Source of the DNA: Cephalopachus bancanus
Lineage: Eukaryota; Chordata; Mammalia; Primates; Tarsiidae
NCBI GenBank assembly: GCA_027257055.1
Contig: JAPVLO010000161.1
Span: 2,108,001-2,172,000 of the forward strand
Direction of reading: 5' to 3'
Length of the DNA: 64,000 nt
Made by a program: the position numbers and the translations under genes
The notes under the pieces: model-generated
Told to the model about the DNA's origin: nothing
Seen by the model: only the letters and a program-made list of their open reading frames with translations
Database searches by the model: none
Shown: one piece after another, positions 43,145 to 54,264 of the stretch
Layout: the number at the start of each line of letters is the position of its first letter
Position numbering within the stretch: the stretch's first letter is position 1

Positions 43145-44020
43145 CACCTAAATTTTTTCATACCCTTTCATTTCATTCACAATGGCATTGCTGACAGATT
43201 TTTACAGTTCGATAGTCAACCCTTGTGCTATAAATTTCCATTTAGCATACCCCAAATTCAATATTTTAGAAGACTACCCTTCTAGTTTTTAAATGGAAAT
43301 TGATGCCATCAGGTACAGGAGTATGGGAGCAACAAACCCTCTCCCAGATCTCCAGCTATCAGGAGGCAAAAAAGAAAACTCAGAAGCAGTCGAGGCTGCA
43401 GGGCGTCGAGGCTGCAGGGCCTCACTGCTTCAATATGGAGTGGAAAGATATTCACCCAGCACTGCCAGGCCATGCACCCCAAACACTTTGGGGTCCGAAG
43501 CTTAGCTTAGCAGTCAGGTGGTACAAGAAAGGCATGCAGCTGGAGTTACCCCTGAGTGATACCGCTCGAGGTAGCCTGATGTATGTGGGCGCCCAGAAAG
43601 AACACAAACAGGTTTTTGTGAGGGTTGTAACCCAATGGACAAAGGCAAGCTCTTTCAGCCTGGAACTGTCCCTGCTCTGAATCAGTTGCCTTGCCAACAA
43701 GCCACATGTTTCCACGCTGCAGAAACCAGTTTCTGAGCAATGTGACAGTGACAGGTCCAGAGACACGCTACACACTCCCAAGGTGCCTTTGAATACCTGC
43801 TGAATCACTAAGAACATTGTGGGTCTCTGGATGTACTGAGCAACACAGAACACATGCAAGACAAATGCAAGTCATGCCCAGTTTATGCAGCAGCCCCCAC
43901 CCAGCCCACCTCCCACCTTATCCTCCCCCAGGCATCTTGCAAGCTACAGAGAGACAAGCCTAAGCCACGTTCTTTATCACCATTAGTCTCAGAATCACTG
44001 CAAAGATTTGCATGGGACTC
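43145..44020. other. unassigned; contains 16-bp tandem duplication
   Basis: No interspersed repeat recognised. Frames of 126 codons (43300-43680, plus) and 135 codons (43452-43859, minus) overlap and neither shows a known domain; with competing frames on both strands I do not call a gene, though this is the best place in the window to test for a spliced or retroposed remnant. Confidence 0.4.
43389..43420. repeat. perfect 16-bp tandem duplication
   Basis: GTCGAGGCTGCAGGGC occurs twice back to back (43389-43404 and 43405-43420). Confidence 0.97.
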
Positions 44021-44024
44021 GCTC

Positions 44025-44215
44025 CTTAATAATTTTAAGTTATTTAATCCTCACAATTCTATGAGGTAGGTATTGTTAGCGTTCCACTTCAGATGAGGGA
44101 AGAGAGCCATAGAAAGGATAAGTAATTACCCCAAATCACACAGCTAAAGAAAAGTAACACCAGCATTTGACACAGTCTTCCTCGAGTCCACACTCTTAAA
44201 CACTCCCCTGTGCCA
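44025..44215 (-). mobile_element. MIR SINE, antisense
   Basis: TATTTAATCCTCACAATTCTATGAGG, GAGAGCCATAGAAAGGATAAG and CCAAATCACACAGCTAAAG, then CTTCCTCGAGTCCACACTC. Confidence 0.88.
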
Positions 44216-44245
44216 TCATTCTCTAATATTCCTCAAAAGTGAGAG

Positions 44246-44541
44246 CTGGCCAGGCATCATGGTTCACATCTAATTTCAGCACTTTGAGAGGTTAAGGCAG
44301 TAGAATCACTTGAGGCCAGGAGTTTGAAACCAGCCTAAGCAACATAGTGAGACTCTGTCTCTACAAAAAAATAAAAAATTAGCCAGGTTAGGTGGCATGC
44401 CTGTGGTCCTAGCTACTCAGGAGGCTGCGATGGGAAGACCACCTGAGTCCAAGAGTTCAAGGCTGTAGTGAGCTATGATTACACCACTGCACTCCAGCCT
44501 GGGTGACAGAGCAAGACCCTGTTTCAAAAAAAACAAAATAA
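44246..44541 (+). mobile_element. AluJ dimer
   Basis: TGGCCAGGCATCATGGTTC start, CAGCCTAAGCAACATAGTGAGAC first arm, linker AAAAAAATAAAAAATTAG, right arm and CTGGGTGACAGAGCAAGACC end. Perfect 11-bp target-site duplication AAAAGTGAGAG at 44235-44245 and 44542-44552. Confidence 0.95.
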
Positions 44542-44564
44542 AAAAGTGAGAGATTGCTCTAGCT

Positions 44565-45020
44565 ATCATTGCTGCATAACAAGCCACCTCAAAACTCCAT
44601 AAAGTAAAACACACATGATATTCCACTTATGGACTTGGGAGGTGAGGAATTTGGGCAAGACACCATGAGGACAGCTTGTCTCTGCTTCATCATGTCTATC
44701 TAGGACATCAGCTAGAAAGACTCAGAGGCTGAGAATGACTCAACAGCTGGGGACGGATATCATCAGAAGGCGTCTTCACTCACAAGTCACTCACTATGTA
44801 CAGCCTTTCCATGTGACCTGGCTTCCTCTCAGCTTGGTGGCTGTGCTCCAGAAGCAAGTGTCCCACAAGGCAGGAAGTAGAAGCTGTCAGTTTCTTAAGA
44901 TAGAGACCCACTGTTGCCATTTTCTATTGCCCAAGCAGTTACAGAGTCCAGATTCAATGGGAAGGGACATAGATGCTATGTCTCAAAGAATTTGGAGGCC
45001 ATCTTTTAAACCACCAGTCA
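44565..45020 (-). mobile_element. MLT1-type MaLR LTR, antisense
   Basis: ATTGCTGCATAACAAGCCACC, GAGGAATTTGGGCAAGAC, ACAGCTTGTCTCTGCTTC, TTTCCATGTGACCTGGC and GAAGGGACATAGATGC match the family seen at 8200-8760, same orientation. Confidence 0.8.
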
Positions 45021-45044
45021 GATCATTTATTCTAACCCTTTTAA

Positions 45045-45165
45045 ATTTCAGCTGAACAACTAAAGCTCAGAAGTTAAGCAATTTGTCCAAGATCACATAA
45101 CTTGAAAAAGTGCTCATGGCGGGATAGAACACAGATGCTTTGAGAGCATCTGATGCTCTAAGCCA
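45045..45165 (-). mobile_element. MIR SINE, antisense
   Basis: CTAAAGCTCAGAAGTTAAGC, AATTTGTCCAAGATCACATAAC and GGCGGGATAGAACACAGATGC. Confidence 0.75.
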
Positions 45166-45325
45166 CTGCCGCATTGGAATCACCTGGGGAACTTTAAAAA
45201 GTGCTGACACCTGGGTCCCACCTGCAGAGACTCAGATTTGTTTGGATGTGGCCTGGGCATGGGAATCTTTAAGAGCTCCCTGGGGCCTCTACTGTACAAG
45301 CTGTAGGCAATACCCCAGATGGTTC
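45166..45325 (+). mobile_element. MER5-type hAT MITE
   Basis: CATTGGAATCACCTGGGGAAC, TGACACCTGGGTCCCACCTGC, AGACTCAGATTTGTTTGG and GGGCATGGGAATCTTTAAG follow the MER5 order. Abuts the antisense MIR. Confidence 0.82.
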
Positions 45326-45329
45326 CATG

Positions 45330-45793
45330 CAGGTGAATTCCACCACTGTTTCAGTGTCTCAACAACTGCCATGGTCCTAGTCTGTCATGAGAACAGCCAC
45401 ACTAAGAACAGATTTGACATCTTCACCTGGTTCACCAACTTCGCCCTAAAACTTTGTTCTCCCTCTCCATCTTGATATTCTTCTGATTTCCTCAGCACCT
45501 GCCCCTCCCCACCTTTCAGGTGCCCCTCAGAAGCAATTCCTCTCCTTTGACATTAAGTTCAACTATGAGTCATGTTCACCTCTTGGCTACCTTCTGCCAA
45601 GCTCCAGAAATTCAGTTCTACCTTTGCACAGGTGGAAGCCCAAAGGCCAGGTTCTCCTGCTCACTCTGCCTCAGGCCCTGGATAACACTGACTCCAGTCA
45701 TAACATTCCCCCCCACTTCCGCTCCAAATATGTCCTTTTTCCTCTCACTGGGCTATATAGCACTGGGGTAAATTGATGCATAAATCATGCTTT
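45330..45793. other. unassigned non-coding sequence
   Basis: C/T-rich, no recognisable repeat. A decayed L2 is possible at 45470-45770. Confidence 0.4.
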
Positions 45794-45807
45794 AAAAGGT
45801 TAATTCT

Positions 45808-46091
45808 AGCCGGGCTCAGTGGCTCAGCCTGTAATCCCACGCTTTGGGAGGCTGAGGTGAGTGGATTGCCTGAGCCCGCGGATTCGAGACTCACTTGGGC
45901 AACTTGGTGAGACCTCATCTCTACAATAAATCAAAAAATTAGGCAGGCGTGGTAGCGCACCTGTAGTTCCAACTACTTGGAAGGCTGAGGCAGAAGGCTT
46001 GCTGGAGCCCAGCAGGTCGAGGCTGCAGTGGCCAGGAGCGGCCACTGCACTCCAGTCTGGGCGACAGAGTGAGACTCCAACTCAAAAAAAA
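45808..46091 (+). mobile_element. lineage-specific Alu
   Basis: AGCCGGGCTCAGTGGCTCAGC, CCCACGCTTTGGGAGGC, TTGGGCAACTTGGTGAGACC (ACTTGG retained) and CTACAATAAATCAAAAAATTAG, with a right-arm hairpin at 46025-46048. Perfect 14-bp target-site duplication AAAAGGTTAATTCT at 45794-45807 and 46092-46105. Confidence 0.96.
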
Positions 46092-46105
46092 AAAAAGGTT
46101 AATTC

Positions 46106-46935
46106 TGTGAAATCATTATTAGTCAATTTGGTAGGGAAAAAATCCATCATTGTGATTATTTCACTGAAATAATTGGTCAGTTGCATCATATGTCATGGAT
46201 CATAACAAATTGGCCAAAAACTTCCGTCTAAACAAATATTTTTAGGGTTTCTCTTTGGATTCAGATTTCTATGAAGCCAAACTTTAAATGTACAAGTAGA
46301 GAAGGAAATTTTCTGATATTCCTATTCTACTAGATTAACTGGTTTATATTAGGTTAGGAAGAAGATCTTTATAGTTTTATCATGTGTACATATCTTCTCA
46401 GAATGATTTTATAAAATATATTTATTCTTCAATTGACTCAAAATGAAGTCTTTCTAAACTTCCTAGGCAATTATTGTAAATGTTACAAAGAAGAGGTATT
46501 TAAAGGAACTCTTTTCTAGGTTCATTATACTATTCTCTTTACTTTCATGTATGTTTGAAAATTTTTATAAGATTGAGAAGGAAGGAAAGAAGAGAGGGAG
46601 AGAGGCTGGTCAGCCTCAAGGGATTCTATGATCATGTAAAAATCCATCATATAAAGAAATGCAAACAATACTCCCACTCCAAAAAATGTATTTGCGATGT
46701 GTATGCGTGTATGCGTATGTGCATTTGTGTGCATGTGTATAAATTCTAATTTCTAAATTCTAACTTAGAGTAGGGTTCTAAAAACCTAAAATAACCATTT
46801 TTATAAAGCATTTTGCTCTATTGATCTTTATTTCTCTCTCCCTCTCCCTAACAGGTCTCACTGCTGGGCAAGCAACAGTAAACCTTCGTTTACTGAAGTC
46901 TCATCTACTTTATATATACATAGGATTTAGCCACT
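46106..46935. other. unassigned AT-rich sequence with TG-rich patch
   Basis: No interspersed repeat recognised. A degenerate TGTGTATGCG patch lies at about 46692-46740. Confidence 0.5.
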
Positions 46936-46937
46936 CT

Positions 46938-47520
46938 TTGGGTTGGCACAACTATGAGGGAGGACCCAAAAAACCCAGAATTTATTTATTGAAAATAATG
47001 TATTTATTCTTACATGTTTCAACTTTAGTCACCTTCAAAGTACACTCCATTTGATGCAATATACCTATTGGATGCTTTTTCCACTGCTCAAAACAGTTTT
47101 TGAGCTTGTCAATTGTGATGCCTTTTAGTGCTTCTTCTGTGTTTTGTTTCACCGCTTCCACAACAGCAAAGATGTTTCCCTTTAAGGACTTTTTTCATCC
47201 AGGGAAACAAACAAACAAAAAAGTCACTTGGGGCAAGATTGGGTGAATAGGGAAGGTAGGGCATGAGGGTCACGCTGGTTTTCATCACAAAATGCTGAAC
47301 ACTCAGCACGGTGTGGGCAGGTGTGTTGTCACGGTGAAAGAGCCAGTCACCTGTTTGCCAGAACTCAGGACGTTTCTTTCACAAATCGTGATGCAACCTT
47401 ATCAAAACTTCCAGATAAAAACTATGACTGAAACAAACAAACAAACAAACAAACAAACAATTTTGGCTGACCATTTGATCTGGAGGAACAAATTCTAAGC
47501 GTACTACATGGGACCCACCC
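46938..47520 (-). mobile_element. mariner-type DNA transposon relic
   Basis: Minus-strand translation shows the C-terminal half of a mariner transposase in broken frames. A FHRDNTPAH motif carries the second catalytic Asp (near 47340), followed by YSPNLAPSDFF (near 47250) with the third Asp at the D34D spacing, then FPWMKKVLKGKH and a decayed C-terminal tail with the FEGD-type end replaced. TTGGGTTGGCACAACTATGA at 46938-46957 resembles a mariner terminal repeat. CAAA repeats expanded inside it (47205-47220 and 47431-47460). The N-terminal third and far terminal repeat are missing or unrecognised. Non-functional; mariner subfamily not settled. Confidence 0.85.
47431..47460. repeat. (CAAA)n microsatellite
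   Basis: Seven to eight CAAA units, lying inside the mariner relic. Confidence 0.98.
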
Positions 47521-47524
47521 TCCA

Positions 47525-47940
47525 AAAGATAATTCCGGTTTTGGAGGGGTTCTCCCTCACACATTCCATGCAGCTTGTGAACTTCCACCTGCATTATAGT
47601 CCGCCTTTGTTCTGCTCTCAATTCCTATCCACACTTCACAGTCCATGATGCAGAGTTAATCAGTGCTTCTTCCGGGCCCCATTACTGAACTAAATTCTGA
47701 AAGGCACTGCTTTGTAGATCTAAGAGCTTCTGAGGCACTCACCTGCGCAGATTCCATGGGACTAGATGGACTAGATCACAATTAATTAGTATGCATACGA
47801 TCATAGTATTAAATGAAAACTTAATTTCATCAAGACCAATTGTTCACACAATGACGCACCTCTTTAAATTGCGCTTTGGTTCTTTACAGTATTCCGAGCA
47901 ACCATACATGCGTGTTCTATGTTAATCGTGGAGAGCTGTA
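47525..47940. other. unassigned non-coding sequence
   Basis: May include the remainder of the mariner, but I could not find its second terminal repeat. Confidence 0.4.
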
Positions 47941-47944
47941 ACAA

Positions 47945-48180
47945 GTTTAACAACTAAGAATTTAGGCTCTAAGAGAAGGAACAGACTTGGAATGGAATCA
48001 CAGCTTCACCACTTTCTAGCTGTGTGACCTCGTGTAAGTCACTCCAGTCCTTCATTTTCTCATGCGTAAAATGGAATAATCATAGTACCTGTCTCCTGTG
48101 GTTAAATAAGTATCTGATGAGATGTTGTGTACAAAGCATGGTGCCCAGCACAGAATCAGTGTCCAAAAAATGTCCTCGTA
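47945..48180 (+). mobile_element. MIR SINE
   Basis: GGAATGGAATCACAGCTTCACC, TTCTAGCTGTGTGACCTCGTG, CATTTTCTCATGCGTAAAATGG and GCATGGTGCCCAGCACAG, near full length. Confidence 0.92.
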
Positions 48181-48189
48181 AATATATTT

Positions 48190-48360
48190 CACCTCACATA
48201 TCTGCCATAACCTTGGAAGGTAGAACTTACTATTATACACAATTAAGGAAACCAATTCAGAAAGTTCACTTGACTTACCCAAGATCGCACAGCCTTGGGG
48301 TGGAAGAAGGGGAAGTGGAAGAACAGGTATTTAAGCCCAGGACTCCATTCTACCTGGTTC
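48190..48360 (-). mobile_element. MIR SINE, antisense
   Basis: AACCTTGGAAGGTAGAACTTAC, GACTTACCCAAGATCGCACAGC and AGGTATTTAAGCCCAGGACTCC. Confidence 0.82.
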
Positions 48361-48479
48361 ACCTCTTCCTTTTCCCGCAGTAACCTTCCTACCCAGTGGT
48401 TTTCCAGCCTACGATTAGGCGCTTTCAGCAACAAGGAACTCCCCGCCCACTGATGCAACCCTAACAATCCAGTCTCCCA

Positions 48480-48720
48480 ACAGCTTGGTCCTTAGCATGT
48501 TTATCCTTCTGCTGAGCTGGAATCTGTCACCACGTAAGGTCCATTCATTGGTCTGACTCTGCCCTGTGGGGCTATCAAGAACAAATCTCTCCCTTTCACA
48601 TAACAGCCCTTTGAATTTTTAAAGACCCAGTCATGTAACCCCCTGCCAAGTCCTCACTTCTCCAGGCTCAACATCCCCAGGTTCTTTAGCCATTCCTCTT
48701 CCAGAACATGATTATGAATC
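48480..48720 (-). repeat. L3/CR1-type LINE fragment, antisense
   Basis: ATTGGTCTGACTCTGCCC, AACAGCCCTTTGAATTTTTAAAG, CTCACTTCTCCAGGCTCAACATCCCC (the hallmark, at 48651-48676) and TAGCCATTCCTCTTCCAG match the reverse complement of CR1-clade LINE 3' regions. Confidence 0.75.
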
Positions 48721-48724
48721 CCCT

Positions 48725-49183
48725 TCCCACCCAGGCCTCCTGCTCTGCCTCAGGGCTTGACAAGAGGCATATACTATTGATGACCAGGGAAGCTTTCATC
48801 CTGCCCCCGGAGGCTTGTAATACATTTATGCTTTCTCAGGATGACACATACTCCAGGAGTACTAAGAATTGCTGTCAATCTCTCTGGCATCGTGAAGGAC
48901 TCTGGCATTTCACCATATAAATCATTTTTTTTTCTCCCAAGAGGCTGCCTGCTTGAGAAAACTGTCATATTCTCCAGCCAAGGGGAGCCAAAGTGTTCTG
49001 AAGCAGATAAGCATAACTCTGCCATGTGGTTCCTTCCATACACTTTTCTGATGCATCAGCTTGTGATAAAGGAACTAAAATAACCTGCAGTCAGAGATAC
49101 TGGCCACCCCCAGCTCTCCAGGCCTCACTAACCCTGGAGAGGAAGAAAGTATTTTTGTCAGAACAGGATACGTGGTGGTTTAA
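48725..49183. other. unassigned non-coding sequence
   Basis: No recognisable feature seen; overlapping frames on both strands lack domains. Confidence 0.4.
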
Positions 49184-49196
49184 AAAGAGCTCTAAA

Positions 49197-49495
<299 letters not shown>

Positions 49496-49529
49496 TCATT
49501 CATTCATTTTTTTTTAAAGAGCCCTAAAA

Positions 49530-50035
49530 CTTCAGTGGCTTAACAATAAAAATTCATTACTTATTTAAGCAAAGTTCACTGTGGATCTGGCAACTCCCAG
49601 GGCAGTTTTCTTTCAAGTGGTGACTCATAGATCCAGGGGAACTTCTGTTTTATTGCTACACATCTGGAAAACAGAACTCCCAGGTCACTTGGCAGGGAAA
49701 GAGCCAGTTCTTCATTGCTTCAACCTAGAACCAACATAAATCACGTTTGCTTATAACCCTTGGCCAGAACCCTATGGCACTGCCTTACTGCAAGAGGCTG
49801 GGAAACGTGGGTGAGCACAGGGATATTCAAGGAGCAGTAAACGTTCTTCCACATTGAGACTGGAAACAACCTCAGTGGCCTCTGACCCTGACATACCTCC
49901 CCTCACATCTAGAAGAATCTCTGTGATAGGGAGCCCCCTACATCCCTCCTGACGATTCACAGGCCCCTTAGCAGCCATGGTGTTTGATGGCTGCTGCCAG
50001 CAATGTCACCCCCTGAGCCCCTGAACGGTCATCTT
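49530..50035. other. unassigned non-coding sequence
   Basis: No recognisable repeat. A very decayed LINE is possible. Confidence 0.4.
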
Positions 50036-50039
50036 AATT

Positions 50040-50665
50040 GGCAGTTGCAGACAACTCCCTCTCATCTCTCTGCCGCCCTTAACCTCATTGAGGCCCTCAT
50101 CATTTCTCTTCTGGATCTATTGTCATGGTGTTCTTAACTGGCTTCCATTCCTCTTTCTGCCACACCACTGTCCATTACCTTTGTAAAAATCAAACCTGAA
50201 TATATCCTTCCGGTGCTTCAAATTCTACTGTACTGTAGTGTCAACAGGATACATACAATGTCCTTAGAGCTGCAAGAACCCTTATAAGCTGGCCCCACAG
50301 ACCAGACAGACTCTTCCAGCCACATTACCCAAAGACCCACTCCTGTGTTCTCTGGGCTCAAGCCACTCCAAACTCACACTCACTCCTCAAGGAGGCATAA
50401 CACTGCCTAGAGTGCTTCTTCCAACCTGCAGCAGCTGTAGAAATGCTGTTGACCCTCCAATACCCAGCTCAAGTGTCCTGTCCTCTGTGACAACTCACCC
50501 CAGTTTCCCCAAAAGGGCCAGCTGTCCCCTGCTCTGGGTTCCAGATACCTGTTTCAATTGTATGTCTTTGTTGGAGTGTCCCTCTCTTTCAGAAGCTTTC
50601 TCATTGCCAATAGCCATGCCGTGTTCATCTCTGCATTTCCAGTAGTTAAAAGTATTCCTGGCTTA
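50040..50665 (+). repeat. L2 LINE 3' region
   Basis: TCTTAACTGGCTTCCATTCC, AAAATCAAACCTGAATATATCC, ACCCTTATAAGCTGGCCCC, AATACCCAGCTCAAGTGTCC and TTATTAATAAATGTTGCATAAATCC in sense L2 order. Confidence 0.85.
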
Positions 50666-50669
50666 TGGC

Positions 50670-51775
50670 GTTTATTAATAAATGTTGCATAAATCCATGC
50701 TACAAGTTTCAGCATCTCATCTTATCTTATTGAGGAAGCAGCCATTCTTTCATATACTGCAAGGTTTTTATTCCAAAATTGTGAATGAAACAGGTAATGA
50801 AGACAACAATAGCACAGCTCACAGTCTCAGCTGGGGGGTTTCAACAGGAAATACTAACTCCCAGGAATTTTTCTAGCATCCTGAAGACCAGAAGCTCCAG
50901 GGGTACTATCTGACTTTCTAGATCCTTCTAAAGTGGCCTCTGAACTCATTCAGAAAATCTTTTGAGCATAGACAAAAAATAAATCGCTGTTTGATTAACG
51001 CAATCTTGAGCTATTTCAATGCATTTTTTTCTCCTGAGCAGAGAGATTGAATGTCCTGAAATAAAAAGAAAGCATGTGTGAAAGCCCTGGTTATTCAGAG
51101 GGGAGCAGGGGCAGGGGGGTGGGGAGACTTAAAAACTCTCCAGAAAGCCTTCAGCACTGTAACTAAGTGCTAATGTTTAAAGCTATCCCAATATTTCAGG
51201 AAGCCATTGGTAGTGCCACACTAAAGCTCATTCTAGTTTTAAAGAGAAATATTTGACTTGGAGGAACGGACCCCATGCTGGCTCCAAGATAAACTTTCCT
51301 AGCTCTCTCAGGCCAATTTTAATGCTAAGAGCAGCTCCATCTGAGTAAAAGTTCATTTTTGAGAGCCAAGCTGTGAATTATGCTACAGGCTGAGCCGAGC
51401 AGTTGGTCTTTTGCTGATGAAGGCAGAAGCCTGAATATGATACAGAAGTGAAGGGGGAGCCAGGGACATCCGAGGGGGATTATCACAGAAGGTCAGACTA
51501 ATTAAATCGAGAGAAGTCACCAGAGAGCCGGAGCTCCCACACACACCATCTTCAAATGCTCTGACACATGCAGGGGTTGATAAGGAAAAGAGGGTTGAAT
51601 TGCCACTTTCATCTGCCTAGAAGGACAACAGTCAACCAAATAAAACTTTTTAGTATTGGTTTAGACCAGGTGGGGAGGGAAGAATTGAAACTGCTGCCAA
51701 TCTCTAATTATGCAGCTGAATCAGAGACAGGGAGAATGAGGAGAGGTGAAATCCAGTTGTCTCTCTGGTTAGGCA
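50670..51775. other. repeat-free segment, candidate conserved non-coding element
   Basis: About 1.1 kb with no recognised repeat. The part 51180-51560 is of mixed composition, has no long frame, and carries homeodomain-type cores (CAGACTAATTAAATCG near 51494) and GAATTATGC. This is what conserved enhancers look like, but conservation cannot be seen from one sequence. Confidence 0.3.
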
Positions 51776-51779
51776 TTTG

Positions 51780-52420
51780 ACACATGGTTGTTGTACACCT
51801 ACTATGTGCTAAGGCGTAGCTGACTGCCAAAGATAAAACCAACAAGAAATGTTCCCTGCCCTCGAGGAGCTCACAATTGATAAATGTCTAGATAACATTA
51901 TTATACAATATGTTTGATGTTCTAACAGAGTTCTAAAGATTATAAGGCATGTTTGGGGACCAGGAAGTCTCTAACTGCCTAAACAGTGTCTGGCTTCATA
52001 AAGGAAGCAATACACAGGGAGTCCTCTCCAGTAGGCGCATGGAAGAAAGGCAAGCAAGACCAAGGCTACAGCACCTACAAAAGGTCAGGTGGCTTGAAAC
52101 CATGACACCTTGAGTGGCTTGAAAGGGTAGAGAGGACATCGAATCTATGCCAAGGGATGCCAGAGATGAGATTGATGAGGCAGGCTGTTTGCCATCAGCC
52201 CCTGAAGGACTTTGAATGCCACGCAAAAGCATTTTGAATTCATTTTGTAGGCAGTGGGGCCCATTAAGGACTTGAAAAGGTGACATGTTCCAAAATGCAC
52301 TTGAGAAAGATCGTTTGGCCACAGATGGAAGATGAAAAAGACGTGTGAGAAAGGCTCTCTTTCCAAAGGTGCTAACAACAAATGCCAGAGTGACAGATCC
52401 AAGCAACACCTTCCCTCTGG
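51780..52420 (-). repeat. L2 LINE 3' region, antisense
   Basis: GTTGTACACCTACTATGTGC, TGTTCCCTGCCCTCGAGGAGC, GAAAGGCAAGCAAGACCAAGG, CCCCTGAAGGACTTTGAATGC and TTTTGAATTCATTTTGTAGGC: clear backward L2. The 149-codon minus-strand frame (51996-52445) lies in it and is not a gene. Confidence 0.88.
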
Positions 52421-52424
52421 CCTT

Positions 52425-53075
52425 GCGTTCCAGGTTCACCCTCACAGCAGGGATACTGCTGAATAAATGATTCCTGAGAACATATCATGAGTGCCCAGCA
52501 CTGTGCTGTCTTCTCCCGGAGTCAAGGGAGGGTGCTGAAGCCAGCTCACACTGGTTCATATCAGCTCAAGAGGGCCAACTGTGCACATCCTTTTGGCTTC
52601 AGTGACATCCTGCTGGTAGCTTGAAATCAGCCATGGTAGGGAGCTTTACACCAGAAATCAGCACATGCTACAAACCAGGGCTTTTTTTTTTCCTTTTCCA
52701 GAGAGTCATTGATTAAACATTTTGCCAGTACACCACTTGAAAAGCCTCAGTCTCAGCCCTCCATGAGAGCAATGTCTACTTAAAGAGAAGAAGCCAGTGC
52801 GTGTGAAATGATGCCAGAACAATGCAGTGATGATTTAGCATCCCCTGAAGATGAAGGAGTCGTGAGGCTTGAGGGGGGAGAACAGAAAGAAAAAGGCCCC
52901 TGAGAGTGATGGTCCAAGTTTTCCTCATCTCGGATTCAACCACTCTCTCCCAAGCTGAGGGCTAATCAACTGGGTCCCATCTGGTGCTCATTAGCATGTC
53001 TAGTGATCTCCAACTATGGCTCTCACAAGATACAGTGACCTCAAAACAAGGCAAGCTGTCAGAGAACCACAGAAC
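52425..53075. other. repeat-free segment
   Basis: A T9 run at 52682-52690, otherwise unique. Contains ATGATTTAGCATCC and GCTCATTAGCATG homeodomain-like cores (52829-52842 and 52986-52998). No repeat or gene recognised. Confidence 0.35.
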
Positions 53076-53079
53076 CGAA

Positions 53080-53225
53080 GACCTCGAAAAAGCCTTAGAG
53101 AGAGGACCCACCCCCAAATCCCTTGCTTCATTCACCCCTAAAATGAGGCATCGACTTGTAGTGACTTACCTAAGACCTCAAGACTATTCACGGCAAGGGG
53201 GAACTTGAACACAGATCTCCTCTCC
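53080..53225 (-). mobile_element. MIR-like fragment, antisense (weak)
   Basis: CACCCCTAAAATGAGGCATCG, AGTGACTTACCTAAGACC and AACTTGAACACAGATCTCC resemble a backward MIR, much decayed. Confidence 0.45.
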
Positions 53226-53229
53226 ACTC

Positions 53230-53905
53230 AGCAAACACTCCAGGGTCCCCACCATTTTTTACATTTGTAAATGAATGTGCCACCGTGACAGCCTACACTT
53301 TCCTCTGGGAATACATCTCGTACAGTATTTTCCAAGACTGGCATAGTCTTCCTGTCCTTGGTATTCCTGGGAATGCCTGATATCCTGGAAAGGTGTGGCA
53401 GAGACTCCTGATGTTCACTGGTGAAAACGAATCAGTAAGTATAAAAGCATCAAGTCAGGAACTCACATGCAGACTGTCTTCTGAGACTCCATGAGGAGTC
53501 TGGGCCACGGGTCCTGGGCTGAGCACTTAGGACTTGGAGCTGGCTGGAAATGGCTGATGAAAGCAGCACATGGAATAAGAGAGCTCTGAAGGTCAGCATC
53601 CAAGTGTGATGGCAGAATCAAGAACCAAGCATGTGGGTTGAGCTCACATCGGCCCCAGTAGCCAGCACAGAGGAATTCAGAATGAGCTAGTCAGATTAAG
53701 CAAGAACAAGAGGCTCTAGATGGAGCCAAGGAGCCTCAAGAATGCCCCTGGGGCCTGAGTCATTGTCACTGATGTTTTCACTAAACCTAGAGCTTACAAG
53801 AGTAGCTCCCTGGAATTTGGATCTCATGGTCCAAGACACTTTCCTAAAAAGGTTTTTGAAGCTCAGATAGGATTGCCAACTTTCTCCCTTGCCAAAGCAA
53901 GAACA
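53230..53905. other. unassigned non-coding sequence
   Basis: No recognisable feature seen. Confidence 0.45.
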
Positions 53906-53907
53906 TT

Positions 53908-53911
53908 AAAA

Positions 53912-53960
<49 letters not shown>
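53908..53960. repeat. A13 run followed by (TA)20
   Basis: Pure A run then twenty TA units directly abutting the 5' end of the next Alu. Confidence 0.98.
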
Positions 53961-53961
<1 letters not shown>

Positions 53962-53962
53962 T

Positions 53963-54262
53963 GGCCGGGCTTGGTGTCTCAGCCTGTCATCCCTGTACTT
54001 TGGGAGGCCGAGGTGAGTGGATTGCCTGAGCCTGCGGGTTCAAGACCAGCCTGGGCAGCTTGGCGATATCTTGTCTCTATGATAAATCAAAAATTAGCCG
54101 GGCATGGTCGCAAGCACCTGTAGTTCCAGCTACCTGGAAGGCTGAGGCAGAAGCCTCGCTGGAGCCCGGCAGGTCAATGCTAGGGTGGCCATGAGTGCGC
54201 CACTGCAATCCAGCCTGGATAACGGAGTGAGACTCTAAATCAAAAAAAAAAAAAAAAAAAAA
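53963..54262 (+). mobile_element. lineage-specific Alu, early form
   Basis: GGCCGGGCTTGGTGTCTCAGC, TGCGGGTTCAAGACCAGCC (half-built T-arm), CTGGGCAGCTTGGCGATATC and CTATGATAAATCAAAAATTAG, with an A22 tail. No clear target-site duplication because the 5' flank is a TA repeat. Confidence 0.93.
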
Positions 54263-54264
54263 CT

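Noticed and set aside
43452..43859. Possible gene from the 135-codon minus-strand frame
   Set aside because: No start context, domain or splice evidence, and an equally long frame on the other strand overlaps it.
47200..47460. CRISPR-like direct repeats
   Set aside because: Only CAAA microsatellite expansion in a mariner relic; no unique spacers, and the genome is eukaryotic.
51996..52445. 149-codon minus-strand frame
   Set aside because: Lies almost wholly inside an L2 3' region and has no recognisable domain.
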